A stretch of 64,000 nucleotides of DNA from Linnemannia elongata (Eukaryota > Mortierellomycota > Mortierellomycetes > Mortierellales > Mortierellaceae), in the NCBI GenBank assembly GCA_036320915.1, contig JAXBDG010000019.1:744001-808000 (forward strand). Direction: 5' to 3'. Below, piece by piece: positions 26,451 to 38,035 of the stretch; position 1 is the first letter of the stretch; the number at the start of each line of letters is the position of its first letter. The translations under genes and the position numbers were made by a program. Under the pieces are notes generated by a model. That model was not told the origin of the DNA. It saw only the letters and a list, made by a program, of their open reading frames with translations, and made no database searches.

Positions 26451-28135
26451 TATAGCTATAGTTCTACTTATTGGAGCTGTTACAAAAGGGGTTCCGTGGA
26501 AGTGGAGGAAGAGGGAGTTTGTGTTGTTGTCACAAAGAGAAGTGTATAGGTGGAGGCAGGGGGGTAATGGTTCTGTGGAGAAGAATTAAAGAAGTGGTTG
26601 CTGAAGAAGTTGTCGTCTTTTGCTGATGTTGTTGTTGATGATGAGGTTGATAGAGAATCCGGAAAAGAGCGAGACCCAGGGGTGTTTATATACATCTCTT
26701 GAGTCGTTACAGATTGATAGAAAGGCTGTACACCCCACTACCCCCCTCGTCAGTAAAAATGGCTGTTTCCCTTATTGACTTCCTGCACTGCCCGTTCTTT
26801 TCTCGTCTCTCTTGATAAGGATATGGCTGTTTCTTGGAAGGAAGCAAAAAAACATAGAGACAAGGTTAAAGGCAGATTAAGAGGTTTGCTTCCATGTTGT
26901 CATTGTGCATTCGCTTCCCTCCTTCTCGCTTGTGTGGGACGGCAAGAACAGAAAAAAAAAAAGAAAGACCGAGCAAGGAAGTCGATGAGCCTTTGCTGTC
27001 AGTGCTCAGTCTCGATGTGCCCAGTTCTACTTTTTTTCTTTTTCTCTTGGCGTTCACAAAAGTGGCAGTGCAATCCATCTCAGCGGAGTTTGCGCTTCTA
27101 TTTTTTATTTTTTTATTTTGTGCTTGTTTTGATTCTGCACTCTGGAGATACTCCCGTAGACGAGCTCTCAGATAGGAAAGTAGACGAGGATGAGCGGCAT
27201 GGCAAAGAGGATGATCAAGAAAGAAAAGTTGCCAATAAATGGTAGAGGGAATGCTCGGTAATTCTGTTGGGGATACAAGGGTGAAGACGACATCCAAAGC
27301 AAAAGGGATATGCAAGATAGCACAAATGTAAAAATAATTTCCAAAAGCCCTTCTTTTCCCTCCTATCCATTACATCTTGGTGTTCGTCTCTGTCAATCGT
27401 TTCTTGGCGCTGTTATTTTTCTTGGCAAGATTCTTACTTTTCTTTGTCCCTCTTCCTTCTTCCTTCTCCCCTCCACAGGAAAGGGCTAAATGAAAGAGAA
27501 TGACACAATAGGCTCCCTCACTGTGCATCCACAACAGAGGAAGAGGCATTGGATACTCTATTCATGTTTGAGTTGGTTGTTCTCCCGCCGCACAAGGTGT
27601 AAAGGTGACACAGTGCAGATCGGGCAAGACGATCAATCATGTGCACACAAAACCAACATTCCCACAGTAGGGCTTATGCGGCAGTGCAAGAAAGATGATG
27701 CGTATTTACTCTAGAACAACGAGAATAAGTCCAATCTGCTCCTTTGACCGGATACTTTGAGACAACATAGACTATCCAACATAGTATCAAATGACGCGTC
27801 TTATTCCCAGTCGATTATATCCCGTGGAGAATGTCGCTTTAAAACATTTAGGACACGAAGATTCAAGAATTTGAACGGTAAAGAGGCAGCTTTGTTTTGT
27901 CCAGGTTACGCTTTTGTTTTTTTGTACTTGGTAAGGGTGCGCGCGTGGTGTGAGTGTGTGTGCGCTTGATGATTATGCTAGAAGGTGGTGTGCCTAAACG
28001 AAGGGCGGGGGGAAAGAATGGAAAGAATGGAAAGTAGGGAAGGATGGAGAAAACAGCAAAGAAGTATGGCACACGTCCGACGCGTAGTACGCGTCCTTCT
28101 CATTCTCCCCATCAAATTATAGGACTTGGTCCTAT
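26451..28135. other. Intergenic region, no gene seen
   Basis: About 1.7 kb. The first 250 bases are the 5' flank of the membrane protein, with GTT/GAT-rich repeats read as Ser/Thr runs on the minus strand. The rest has A/T runs (26950-26960, 27100-27115) and short frames with no protein character. The right end is the 3' flank of the TAF14-type gene. Confidence 0.5.
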
Positions 28136-29980
28136 TCACTTTTTCTTATGAGACTTTTGATACTTCTCCAAACAATCGTCGCAGAACTTCCAGAGCTACA
28201 AGAAACACAAAGTCAAGTGCAATAAACAAATGTTCAGTCGGCATTGCATCTTATCGTCGATTCCACCATGTAATCATGTTTGTGGTACAAACACCAGTTG
28301 TCCAGTGCCGCGTCTTTTTACTTACCACCGCCAGCAACGAGTCACCCAGCGTCCGGAGGTCGATATGAAATTCGCCCGCTATTTTATTCAAAAATGCAAA
28401 AACACAATTGCATGTTAGGCAAAATGCAGGGGGTGCATTGACCAAAAGCATAGTCGACATAAATAAGGACAAGCCACTGCAAAATAACACAAGCGAAGCA
28501 AATTTCAAAACTGCATACCTTCTCCATCTTCCTTGACATACATATCCGAGGTTTGGTTAGCCTTGACCAAGTTCACCAATGGAATCAAATCGTCTGGGTG
28601 AAGCATCTGGAACTTTTTGGCCAGTTGATGTACGTCAATCTAGAAGAAATGGTTCAATAGTCAGAAGTGTGAGTGGCTACTCGGTGATCTGAGCTGAATA
28701 CAAAAAATAAATCATGTCCCCATTGCGGAAGTATTGCCCATATCCCTTGTAAATCGTAGTTCCTGCACGGTTTTAAGCCATACCTTGTCGTCTTCGTCTC
28801 CCGAGACAGCAGCACTGCTGTTTGCCTGACTATCATCGTCTGAACTCCGGTCGTCCTTGATCCGCTTTGATTTCTCCTTCGTCAATGCTTCCCTTCGTCG
28901 CTTATGCGTCGATCCGTCGTTTGTGCTGTCATTGCTTGACTCTCTGTCCGATGCATTGGTGGCTGGAGAGTTCAACAGCTTCAGAAAGCTGTGCTTCCCG
29001 TCAATCTTTGAAAATGTCTATATCAGTTTAGAAAGATGAGAATGAACGTCGTTCAGTCAACCGTCTTGGATTCGCAACTATCTCTTATTCATTGAATCCG
29101 CGTTGATGGTTGCAAGACTAGGCAGAATTAAGGCTGTTCCTTACGATTGTCTGAGGCATCTCGTAATGGTTCTGCTGAAAGTTGAGATCATGATCCAGTA
29201 CGAACGGTGGCACCGACTTTTCGACAAAGTGCAGCATGATCTTCATGTCGAATTCACCCCACCCCTTCTCCTGTAACACGAATGGATACTCGGTCACCTC
29301 TATGGTATGACAAGAAACAACAAACAGTTGGTTGGTGAGTTCGGTGCCTTTGGGATCAAGAGGTCAATTGAGCGAGGGAATATCCATAGTACCGCGAGCT
29401 TAATGATGAGTTGTGATTGATCTGCGCCAACATACTCCTGAGGGGCTGTTCAAAGGTCTGGTGGAGGATGTATTCGACATAGTCAACGTAGGGCATAGGT
29501 TCGTCGTCGCCATTGGCATTCACGCCTGCTAAGGAGATCTTCCATTTGCGCATGGGGAATCCATTCTGCTTCTGGCCCTTGACGATGTTCTGGTCCGTGA
29601 TCACCTAAGAGGTCCGAACGTTAACAAAGAAAGAAATAGTCATGTTAAGAACACCATTGAACATCCTTTGTTATGTGGAAAGGGCAGCACGCGACCTTGA
29701 CAGGACTGGTATAACGGAAAAAAAGATGAAACGAGCCCTTCGGTTTGTAGGCTTTTTTTGGAAGCTTGTTGTGAATGGTACCTTGATCTTTTTGTGGATG
29801 GTTTTCTATTGGTTCACATGGATTTGCACCAGATAGGGTTTAAATGAGAGTTAGTTCATGGTCTACCTGTTATCGTCATACAGTTCTAACATCCAAGTCG
29901 GCTGTTAGTAAAAGTATCCACAGGTCGCCGGACTATTTTTTTTAGCTCTTTTTTTTTTTTTTTTTTTTTACCTGGGGCAT
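28136..29980 (-). CDS. TAF14: YEATS-domain and ET-domain protein, TAF14 type
   Basis: Minus-strand exons 29980-29972, 29604-29436, 29299-29145, 29017-28784, 28639-28519, 28378-28326 and 28195-28136 are phase-consistent and give 266 residues. The YEATS domain covers about residues 5-115, with MRKWKISL, VEYILHQTFEQP, EKGWGEFDM and LDHDLNFQQNHYE. A basic, Ser/Asp-rich linker with KRRR follows, then a C-terminal ET-type domain with DDLIPLVNLV, MYVKEDGEAGEFHIDLRTL and LWKFCDDCL. Both halves match yeast Taf14, a shared subunit of TFIID, TFIIF and chromatin remodellers that reads acylated histone lysines. The human relatives are ENL and AF9. The first coding exon is only nine bases (MPQ). High confidence for the family; which complexes it joins here is not visible. 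Confidence 0.9.
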
Positions 29981-30857
29981 AGTGATTGCCTATAGTGTGT
30001 GTTTGATTGTGTGAATGTAATTTGGAGCCAAGGGGACTCGATTAAGCGTGCGTGCCTGACTGAGAGTGTTGAGCGGACAAGGACGAGAATTGAATCGAAT
30101 CCGACAAAATAAAGTGAAAGACAGAAAAGGATTAGTTGGGGGGAGTAAGATAAGAGAATGAGGTAATGACAGACACAGGATATTCAACGATGAGGATGAA
30201 GAAGAGGGAGAGAGTTTGTGCACAAGAGTTGGTTGTTGGTGAGATCTGGAAGTAAGTGAATTACCTTTTGTGTGTGTGAGAGTGTGAGCGTGTGTGGGGA
30301 AGGCAAGAAAACTGAGGTGCTCACTGTCCGAGAAAAAAGGAGAGAGGGAGAGAGGCTTGTTGACCACAGAAAAGGGAGGCAGTTGGTTGTTCGTGCGGTT
30401 GTTGATTGCTTGTTTTTGTTATTGCTTTTTGTGACTAAGTGGAGCAAAGTATCGATGGTCGCCCAAGTGGAGGCGGTGCTGCTGTTTTGGGGAAAGGGGT
30501 TAGTGAGGCTGAGTGGGTGTGCTTTTTGAATGTTATGAGAAGGAAGGATGCCAGATCGGCGATGGGAAAGGAAGATGGAAAAAAAATAAAAAGAAAGGAC
30601 GATGTTCAACCAAAAGGGGAATCCTGAACAGAAGACACCGAACAAAAAGAAAAAAAAAAAAGAACGTCACATTTGAGTTGACATATGGACGCTGAGTAGC
30701 CTACCTACAGATAGACACCTAACCACAGCAAAAGAAATGGCGTTGGGCGAATTTTTAAGACTGGAGCTAACCTGGCAAGCCCACACGATGGCAAAACACG
30801 AACAAAAAAAGGAACCCGGGTCCAAAGGCGATTTATTTCTTCTTATTAGCCCTGCTT
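29981..30857. other. Intergenic region, no gene seen
   Basis: The 5' flank of the TAF14-type gene: on the minus strand this is C/T- and CA-rich (for example 30267-30300) and its frames read as Ser/Thr/Leu runs. It probably includes the leader. No gene or RNA feature recognised. Confidence 0.5.
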
Positions 30858-31759
30858 TTAAGCGCCTTTAAGCTTGTACTGGCTGTTTTCGAGGCGGATG
30901 ATCTCCTCGTCGGGACTCTGCATGACCCAGAGGCTGGTAAGATCAACTATCTGGAGCAACAGTGGCATCGACCACCACAGCAGTTCAAACGAGAACTCTG
31001 TCGCGCCCATCATTAAAAAAAGTGGTATCACAGAAACAGACGTCCAGACTAGGAGACTATCTCGTCCAATCTGGGTCGTGTCCTTTATGATCGCCATACC
31101 GATCGCAAACGAGATTAATGAGAACAATGTCGCTGCGACCGGTGAGATGCTATCCCGAAAGAATTGTGATGGATCCTCTTGGTCTGGAAACGATCCTGGC
31201 TTTGACGCTCTCCTGTACCATGCGTACGCTGCAAACACCAGATGTCTAATAGCTCATCATTATTACAATGTCGTCGTTAGTAGGTGTGGTCTTGATAGTG
31301 CACAGTAATGGCATCCTTCCCTACCGTCACAAAAACAGACCGCTAGTTCTGACGTACGTAAAGATCTCCATGCCGGAAAATGCCAGCAGTACAAACTATA
31401 GTGGAAGCATGTGAACACTAAGGTTAGTGCAGCTTCTTTTAATGGAAAGAGTGCGACGAACAACTCTGGGAAGATGCCCTTGACCGATCGCGACCGCATA
31501 CCTTGAACCAGTCATTGGCATTGTCGTTTGCTGCACGCAGAGATTCAATAAGTTCTTCTTGCTCTAGAAGGTGTTCGCGATACCATTGGCAGTGGGTCAG
31601 TGCTGTGCAATATTCAGCGAACGACACGCGGATTAAGTTGATATCGAATGGGCATGTACCTTCTTCGGGAAGAAACTCGGGTTCGTCGTCTACAGGCGGT
31701 CCTCTGAAAAGTTGTTTGGCGGCGTTTGGTCTTCGCTTGAGGTTCTGCAGGTGCTCCAT
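30858..31759 (-). CDS. Small polytopic membrane protein, unrecognised
   Basis: Minus-strand exons 31759-31502, 31395-31358 and 31245-30858 keep phase and give 227 residues. Residues 1-86 are soluble and charged, with PPVDDEPEFLPEEGTCPFDI. From residue 87 there are about four hydrophobic segments: FVLLAFSGMEIFTHLVFAAY; SPVAATLFSLISFAIGMAII; LLVWTSVSVIPLFLMMG; and LLWWSMPLLLQIVDLTSLWV. A short charged tail ends in QYKLKGA. The middle exon is only 38 bases; it was placed because it supplies the missing half of the first membrane helix and repairs the phase. No family recognised. The N-terminal CPFD segment and the topology suggest an endomembrane or mitochondrial protein, without firm support. 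Confidence 0.7.
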
Positions 31760-31929
31760 GGCTCTCTCAGTTTTTTCTTTTTTCCTTACTCTCAAATGTG
31801 CGTGTTTGAATGCAGTGAGTTAAGTGGTGTTGCGTGAGTTGACTGAAGAGAGCAAAGTATCGAGTAGGTGGGTGATGAAAGAAGCAATGAGTTTGTGATG
31901 AATGAGGAAGTGAAGAAGAAGAAGAAGAA

Positions 31930-31961
<32 letters not shown>

Positions 31962-32510
31962 AGAAGCAGAAGAAAGTCAACTCTGTGGACAGGAAGCAAC
32001 CACGTCTCGACGAAAAGAACGTGACAGCCAAATGGATCGTCCCTTTGCCCTTCGCTTTTACTCGCCACCACCGCCTTCTTTGTTCTCGTTTGTCTGTGTT
32101 CTTTCGCGTGCCCCTTCTAACCTTTCGCCCTTCACTTCCTTTTCACCCCTTCTCTTCCTTTCTTGCCTTCGTCCTCCTTTTTTTTCTCCCTTTCTTCGTC
32201 ATTCTTATTCAACGGCCAGTCCGCTCCCTTCTTCATTTTCCTTCCTTCCTCGCATCAACCATCTTGCACCCCTTTACGCCACCCTCTCGATCCTTTCCTT
32301 CCCTCTTCCATCACTGACTTCTTCTGCAGCGCGTGCTGTCAAACACACCCTCACACACACCACTTTCACACCATACAAAGGCACATAGCCACCGCACCTT
32401 ATTTCTTGTCTTTCTCCCTTCTACTCCAGTTTTTACCACTCTAGCATCGTTCACACACCACCTATTACCTTTCTTCCTCTTTATCCTCCTCTCCATCTCC
32501 TCACACTTAC
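31760..32510. other. Divergent promoter region between the small membrane protein and ATG5
   Basis: The two flanking genes are divergently transcribed, so this 750-base stretch holds both promoters. It contains an AAG repeat at about 31912-31965 and a C/T-rich leader of about 470 bases running into the ATG5 start. Confidence 0.55.
31912..31965. repeat. (AAG)n microsatellite
   Basis: About 18 nearly perfect AAG units with one AGG interruption near 31951. On the plus strand it reads as poly-Lys and on the minus strand as Leu or Phe runs; it is not taken as coding. It lies between two divergent start codons. Confidence 0.9.
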
Positions 32511-34251
32511 ATGCCGCCTCAGCCAGCACAGGGAAAGACACCTACTGCTGCCTCATCCAACTCAACTTCAGCTAACAACACCTCCACCACGTCCGCCCCA
32601 CACAACCCCATCGCCAAGGTCATCTGGGAGGGGTCCATACCCATCCAGTTCTCTTGGGACAAGGCCGAGGCTGCCGCCGTAGGGTCAAGCGCCGTTGAAT
32701 CTTTCTTTGTAAGTCGCAAGTACAAAGAGACACACACACCGGTGACACTTGCTAATTTACAAGGGAGAGACTTTACATCTCTTAGACGCAGGTAACAGTG
32801 CTTGGAATGCTGCATAGCAAACCGCATACTCATTTTTCCTCTTCCTATTCTCTCATTGCTATTAGTATGAGGCTCAAAGATGCTCGTACTTTTCACTGCT
32901 GACGAGTCATGTCAGGAAGCACTTTGTTGACATGGCACTTCACTTTATTGGTGACGATGCCGAGGTCTGGTATGACTATGAAGGAACGCCTTTGAAGTGG
33001 TAAGCCTAACGCCCCCCTTTTTTTGTTGTAGGCAATATTGTTTCTGTTGCCAAGCAATTGGCCTTTCTCTCCTTGAAAACAAATGGTGGGTTAACGTTGC
33101 CCTATCTGTCCGTTCTTGAAGGTCCTACTAATCACCCTTACTTCTTTTCCTTCTGTTCCTATGCTCTCCTTTCCGGACACTGCTTGTCAATTGGACATCA
33201 ACGGGAACATTTGCGATAATGGACCACCAAATACCACAAAGGCACTATCCAATTGGACTTTTATACGATATCCACGGACTTCAGGCATCGTCAGGTCGGG
33301 GTATGAACGGATCGTTGCTGCCCTGGAAGGTCACCGTTCACTTTCAAAACTTTCCCGTGGACAAGTTAATCAAGACTCAGGCTGTTGATATTTGCAAAGA
33401 TTACTTCATGGCCATGATCAAAGAGGTTCGTTGCTGATTGACGCAGTTGCGGTTTGCTGCTGCCGTGTCCTTTTCGACTGCGGGTCAAATTATGACCTGG
33501 AAGAACGGCGTGAAGAGCGAGAGAAGAGGAAGAATCATTTTTTTTTTTTGCTGTTTTGCTCCTATTTGCTAACTCAATATGCTCTTTGTTCTGTTTTCTT
33601 TTTATTAGGCCGATTACTTGCGCAATGGAACGACGAAAAAAGTCATGAATATGTCTAAATCGGACCAGACACAGCTCTGGGATGGATTATCTTCAAGTAT
33701 GGAAACAACGACAATCTTTGATTGTTAAACGAGGATCTACTACATCTTGAAAGTACTTCCGAGCACTATGGCAGTTATGCAGGGATTTCTAACGGCAAAT
33801 GTTACTTTGTTCTGGACTATGATAGACAACTATGACCGGTTTTGGGGCATGAACTACAAATTGATGCAAAACGACGGTGTCATGGCAAGGAATCTCCCCA
33901 TTAGGATATACCTCCCCGAGAATTGCCCAGTCATCCAAGAGCCCTCCTCACCCGTCGATGACAAAGGTAAACCGCACATCCCACGAAAGGCGGAGCAAAT
34001 TAATTCTGTAACAGCCCAGCAGTTCTAATATGACTACTTTTCTTTGACGCTAAATAGGACAACCAAAGACACTGCGGCAGATTCTTAATGCATCGCTGCC
34101 AGATTTGTTCCCACTTGTCGAAACAGGACCTCCCGTAGCAGAAGCGATGATCCACGGAGTTATACCCAACTTAGACACCAGCGCCATCTGGGCGTCGCAA
34201 AATATGTCCTACCCGGACAACTTTCTGCACGTTGTCATCATCATCAAATGA
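32511..34251 (+). CDS. ATG5: Autophagy protein 5
   Basis: Exons 32511-32708, 32866-32999, 33242-33425, 33609-33696, 33826-33966 and 34058-34251 are phase-consistent and give 312 residues. Conserved ATG5 blocks are present: VIWEGSIPIQF near residue 37, the block EGTPLKWHYPIGLLYD, PWKVTVHFQNFP and IKEADYLRNGT. The Lys of IKEAD (Lys171) is at the position of the ATG12 conjugation lysine. The C-terminal ubiquitin-like fold follows, with NLPIRIYLP and the end FLHVVIIIK. ATG5 is conjugated to ATG12 and, with ATG16, promotes lipidation of ATG8 on the phagophore. Length and domain order are normal for the family. The third intron uses a GTTCGT donor, which is off-consensus, but it is required by frame and conservation. 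It converges on ATG4. Confidence 0.95.
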
Positions 34252-34451
34252 TCGAACTCTCCCTTTTCCATTTGTTCTTGCACAATCAAGGCATGGATGA
34301 GACTTTGATTCAAGGCGGACGGGACAAGGTTCAGTATGAGCAGGCTAGACTGGCATTTTCAACGCCATGCACAATCCCACCCAATGCACTATTTTGTCGG
34401 TACAAATTAAAAAACACAAAGTTGAAAAAAAAAAAAAAAAATGAATGTTCG

Positions 34452-35179
34452 TTAATGCTTGCGCAAAAAGAGAAGTATCCAATTTCTTTTATCTCTCTTT
34501 ATCATCCTCAGGAATGACAGAAGGAGGGCGGTCTTCCATTGACTGCCGCCTATTAAAAAAACCACGAAATTCAGACTGTTAGCCAAAAGAGAAAGAATTC
34601 GTTTTCAACATCCAGAAGCGGCGCAGTCATGCAGAAGGAAATAAAGCCATGCTTTTTTTTTTTTTTTTTTGTTTTTTACCTTTACAGTCGGCCAAGCTTC
34701 CGAGAGCTGCCAATAATAGTCCAAGTTGAATGTTGCTTGTAGGGATGCGGAATACCCTTAGGGGACGATGCATGTAGATCGCTTCTTTCTTATGTGTCAA
34801 CATTTGACACCGTACACCACGAATCTTAATCGATACAAAAAAAAAAATAATCTGAACATAGAATGTCAGTGGAAACGTAATGAAGGCAATGTTTGGGGGG
34901 GGGGGGGGGAGGGGTATCTCAGTTTTTTGCTTCATTGATCAATCAATTACCTTGGACAAGAATCTCAACGGCGTTGGGTTCAACAATACCTCCAGAATCC
35001 TGACAACGGCCAACTTTTAGGCTGGGGATCCTTCTTTGATCGTCTTTCATTGTTTCATGTGAGACCACGCCTGGTTTCTTGCCTTTGGCTACCGTGATCA
35101 GGAATCCGTCCAGGTCTGCGAAATAATCGGGGTAGTACTCTTCATCAAGTAAGTGAAGTGTCGGAAACGGGTCTCGGTT
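34452..35179 (-). CDS. Unrecognised small gene or gene remnant between ATG5 and ATG4
   Basis: Three minus-strand stretches look coding. Exon A, 35179-34951, starts NRDPFPTLHLLDEEYYPDYF and ends VEPNAVEILVQ, with a TACTAAT branch-like site just upstream and a GTAATT donor. Exon B ends at 34680 and reads IRGVRCQMLTHKKEA, then LRVFRIPTSNIQLGLLLAAL. A possible exon C, 34549-34452, is short and basic. Amino-acid composition is protein-like and unlike the nearby noise. However, no start codon was found, and exons A and B cannot be joined in phase across a poly-T run near 34836-34846. It is therefore either a gene with an unseen first exon, a gene broken by homopolymer error, or a decayed gene. No family recognised. 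Confidence 0.35.
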
Positions 35180-35424
35180 CTTAGAATTATTGATGAATGA
35201 GAGTAATTAGTACGCGCTATGAGCATAAGAACGCTGTCTAAGCCGATTGATGGGTGAAGTGAACGAGAGCTGACGAGTTGAGAAAAAGAGGCACAAAGAC
35301 GAAGCGACAATGATATATGTATTTATTTCTACTCCTGTCAATGTAACTACGTAAGAGAAAAGTGGGAGAGTGTGCTGACCGTCGCAAAGAAGAGAAATAA
35401 CAGCCAAGTTCAGCAAGGGTAAAA

Positions 35425-38035
35425 CTACAAAATCAACTCCAAATCATCATCTTCCTCGTCTGCAACCGATAACAGACGTCCATCGTCGTCATCGTCATAA
35501 TCGGGGGCCTTCTCGCCAATCGTGAAGATGCTTGAACCCATACCGGGGCGAGCATTCAATTCCTGGACCTTCAAACAGAAGGCATCGAAATCCGCTCGGT
35601 CCCGGCAGTAGAACGCCAGCAGCATCGATGGGTCAATTGCGTTGATGTCGATCTTGCGGATCGTCTCGCAATGATATGTCGAAAAGTCCTAAATATTTGG
35701 GATGGGAATTATAGTTGAGACTCGCGTTAGCATTAATTACAGGATGCAACCTTCAAAACCAACACATCAAAACCTAAAGTAGCCCTTACCTCTGCAGTGT
35801 AATCGTTCAGGTCCTTGGATTCGACAACGCAGCGTGAGTGATGAGGGTCCAGGTAGAACAGGTCATCTCCTTGGTATCCTACAAAGTAGTACGACGACGA
35901 CGGGCGGCCACTATTAGGCACACAATCGCAACAAAAAGATGATAATTGTCAGCTGTGTTTTCAAAATACTCACCATGCCTTTCAGATAGCAGCAACATGA
36001 TAGCATTTTACTTACCCGGCAATGCCCAAAGTCTGAGGGAACTCAAAGGTGGATTTGATAGCATCGTTGTAGATGGGGTTCAGCTTGTCGATTCCAAGAC
36101 GAATGGTCACCAAGATCAACAAATGCCCGAATCCGCTCGATTTCTTCAATGTCGCCGCTTCCTCGACTTGGTCCTTGTAGATAACACCATCTGTTGTCAC
36201 ATACACGCCAAGTCCGCTCTCTGGGTAATTGTGAACAAGTGCCCTAGGGAATAATGGATTCAATGCAGACATGCTTATGTGAGTTGTGGCGTTGTGGATA
36301 GTTTGGATGGTTACACGAAGTGATCACACATAAAAAAGCAAAAAGCGCAACAAAGCGACTTACTTGGTGACTTGACTCGTGGTCGAAGGACCGAACCACT
36401 CGCCAATGTTTTTTCCCAACTGCTTTCCAAGAAGAGCAATGCGGTGAACTGAGAAGGGTGATCTTGCGTTCATATCGTCCAAAAACCACGAGAGAATCTG
36501 TTTATGTAGAAAGAGTGCGTAGCATTAGTCTTTGAGCTTTCCAGCTTTAACTGTGGTTCGCGCAAAAGATTTGATCACAAAGTCGAAGCTACTTACCCGG
36601 ACATAGATGTCCCACATTGGATCGCCTGGCACAGGCCTGTTCCATCCTAATTGTCATAAAAAGGAAAGTATGTATTGCGTCAGAACTCCATAACAAACAA
36701 GTTACACCCAGATATAAATTTAGCAAAGACGAGTGAATTACCTCTTCCCATAAACTGTATTGCCAAGGCATTTGCCAAGAGTCCTTGGCCCGAGCGGAGC
36801 ATGCAGCCCCATCCGACATCGGTGGTAAACGTGCTGGGTTTGATAGGAGGATAACTGTGACGATAGGTGCACCATATCAATCCCGAGGTAAAGTCCCGTT
36901 GAAAGTCGGTCCATTGGGTTGGTGAGGGTGGGTAGAGCTTGCCCATCAGATAGATGGGCTCATTACTGAGATTCGATGGAGGAGGGACACAGGTCGATGA
37001 CCTGTTCGCAATTGGATCGTTGGCTGCATGTACAATTTGGATGGATGTATCCTTGCCTCCTCTGCCAAGACTTGGCACTGGACTTGTAGAGGTCGATTTC
37101 CGGTCAGGGATGTCGAGAGAATATCCACGAGCGGGTAAGACTGGCTGCTGCTGTGACGAAGGAGGAGACCGATTCCCACCAAGAGACATGAAGCTCTCAC
37201 TGCCAGCCTTGGATCCCAGGGAGTACGAATTTGTGAGGCGCTGGTTCTTGGCTGGTCGGGCTTGCTGCTGTGAGTGGATTGAGAGCGACTGGCTTCCAGA
37301 GTTGGGTGATTGAAGGAGGGCCTTGGCAGAGTCGATGGTTGATGTGGAGGTCGGTGTTGCTGTTGACGATGACGAAAACGACGACGGAGGTGGGGTAGGA
37401 AACCACGCATGCCACATGTTGACCACATTCTTTTTGAGATCCTGGGCCATATCCGCAGCTCGCTCGCCGTTCGCCTGGGTGAGGCCAAGGTTCGAAGCCA
37501 TTGAAGGCAGCCCGACTCCTGAAAGATTGACACTGAAACGAGAGCCTAAACGAGATGCTGATGGTGCTGCTCCCTGCCCTGCTTCAGAAGCTTCTTGTCC
37601 TGTCCCTGACTCTGTCACTTCGGGCTGTGTTACGGCGGACGGTGCTTGAGTTGTGTCTGCAGCCTGAGACTCAGGAGCATTGGACACTTTGGCGGGAAAG
37701 GTAGGAGGGTTCTCAGGCTCAGTGGTCGTCTTTATGTTGCTGCTGGCGTTGCTGGTAGTGATATCGTTGGCCGTTTCTTTGCAGCTGTTCTGGTCTTGAC
37801 CTTTGTCGGCGTTGTACGATAAAGTAGACTCGACGTGGGGGACGTGGGCGGTGGTGGTGCTCTGGGGATGGGCAGTCACTAAGGAAGAGTCCTGGTGACC
37901 TTGCTCATTCGTCAAAAGAGAGTTTGACGAGTCATGGACAATAGGAGTCAACGACGACTTGGACGAAGAGGGAGGAGGAGGAGGGGGGAGTGGTGCTGCG
38001 GCGGGCTGGTCCTGTTGCATCTTTTGCGAGTCCAT
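35425..38035 (-). CDS. ATG4: Autophagy cysteine protease ATG4
   Basis: Minus-strand exons 38035-36742, 36646-36597, 36497-36364, 36243-36016, 35910-35790 and 35688-35425 keep phase and give 696 residues. The peptidase C54 core starts near residue 355 (YLMGKLYPP), with [14 protein letters not shown] and the catalytic Cys411 in [13 protein letters not shown]. It continues with [15 protein letters not shown] and LGVYVTTDG, and the catalytic Asp590/His592 in [11 protein letters not shown]4 cleaves the ATG8 C-terminus before lipidation and later removes ATG8 from lipid. The N-terminal 350 residues are a disordered Pro/Ser/Thr/Gln-rich extension, making the protein longer than the usual 400-500 residues. 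The C-terminus is acidic (DYDDDDDG, then [10 protein letters not shown]). The start was chosen at 38035 because upstream codons in frame are low-complexity leader. Confidence 0.95.

Noticed and set aside
36481..36485. Apparent frameshift in ATG4 next to an A run
   Set aside because: On recounting, the run has five A and the exon 36497-36364 reads [15 protein letters not shown] without a break.
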